Assembly: GCA_005790965.1 (NCBI GenBank)
Contig: SXTL01000057.1
Location: 1 to 5,873, forward strand
DNA: 5,873 nucleotides
Direction: 5' to 3'
From: Burkholderiales bacterium
GTDB lineage: Bacteria; Pseudomonadota; Gammaproteobacteria; Burkholderiales; Thiobacillaceae
The notes under the pieces are model-generated. The model had not been told where the DNA came from, made no database searches, and saw only the letters and a program-made list of their open reading frames with translations. Both the position numbers and the translations under genes were made by a program. Shown one piece after another: positions 5,821 through 5,873 of this stretch (the stretch's first letter is position 1; each line of letters opens with the position of its first letter).

Positions 5821-5873
5821 GGGAGAGGTGCGCTGCGTCAATTCCTCCCGGCCGCCAAGGGCAAGGGAAAAAA
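5821..5873 (-). other. Region upstream of terminator; no supported gene
   Basis: The stretch begins (minus strand) with T6 and includes a TGGCGG copy (5852-5857) that matches the 3' arm of the nearby terminator stem. No reading frame here has a credible start. One frame, FFPLPLAAGRN then TGA, might be the tail of an upstream gene, but eleven codons cannot decide this. Confidence 0.3.

Noticed and set aside
5614..5841. A TTG-started 75-codon minus-strand frame overlapping the terminator and aroG start, considered as a leader peptide.
   Set aside because: The GGAGG before the TTG is only two bases away, the frame runs deep into aroG, and its Phe-Phe comes from the terminator T tract rather than from a run of regulatory codons.
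5836..5841. TTGACG resembling a -35 element upstream of aroG.
   Set aside because: At 16-18 bp downstream the sequence is the GC-rich terminator stem, with no -10-like hexamer.

Overview
The window is a compact run of bacterial housekeeping genes, all on the minus strand. In transcription order (right to left) it reads: an intrinsic terminator, a class-I DAHP synthase gene (aroG-type), the 4.5S SRP RNA gene (ffs), a small outer-membrane PagL-like protein gene, dnaX, ybaB, recR, and purB, which runs off the left edge. Protein resemblance (AroFGH-type DAHP synthase, C4-zinc RecR, gammaproteobacterial-style PurB, short single-hairpin SRP RNA, PagL) points to a GC-rich gammaproteobacterium. A purple-sulfur-bacterium-like member of Chromatiales is possible, but this is inference and the genus cannot be read from the sequence.

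Region 5748-5873 is non-coding as far as I can see. It holds a strong hairpin plus T7 tract oriented towards aroG, either the terminator of an unseen upstream gene or an attenuator. aroG (4686-5747) makes the first committed enzyme of aromatic amino acid synthesis. About 60 bp separate it from ffs, and that gap holds a good sigma70-like promoter correctly placed for the RNA. The pagL-like gene starts 35 bp after ffs with no obvious terminator between. The dnaX start is 45 bp after the pagL-like stop, ybaB is 2 bp after dnaX, recR is 21 bp after ybaB, and purB is 12 bp after recR.

The ffs-dnaX-ybaB-recR order is a widely conserved neighbourhood linking protein targeting, replication clamp loading and recombinational repair. 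Two lineage-specific features stand out: a PagL-like gene sits between ffs and dnaX, and purB is attached downstream of recR. The PagL-like protein keeps the catalytic His but has Asp where the nucleophilic Ser is expected. PurB has a cluster of unusual residues at positions I remember as nearly invariant.

I see no mobile element, CRISPR array, tRNA, or defence system, and no convincing novel multi-gene system. The interesting points are the two altered enzymes and some regulatory details.
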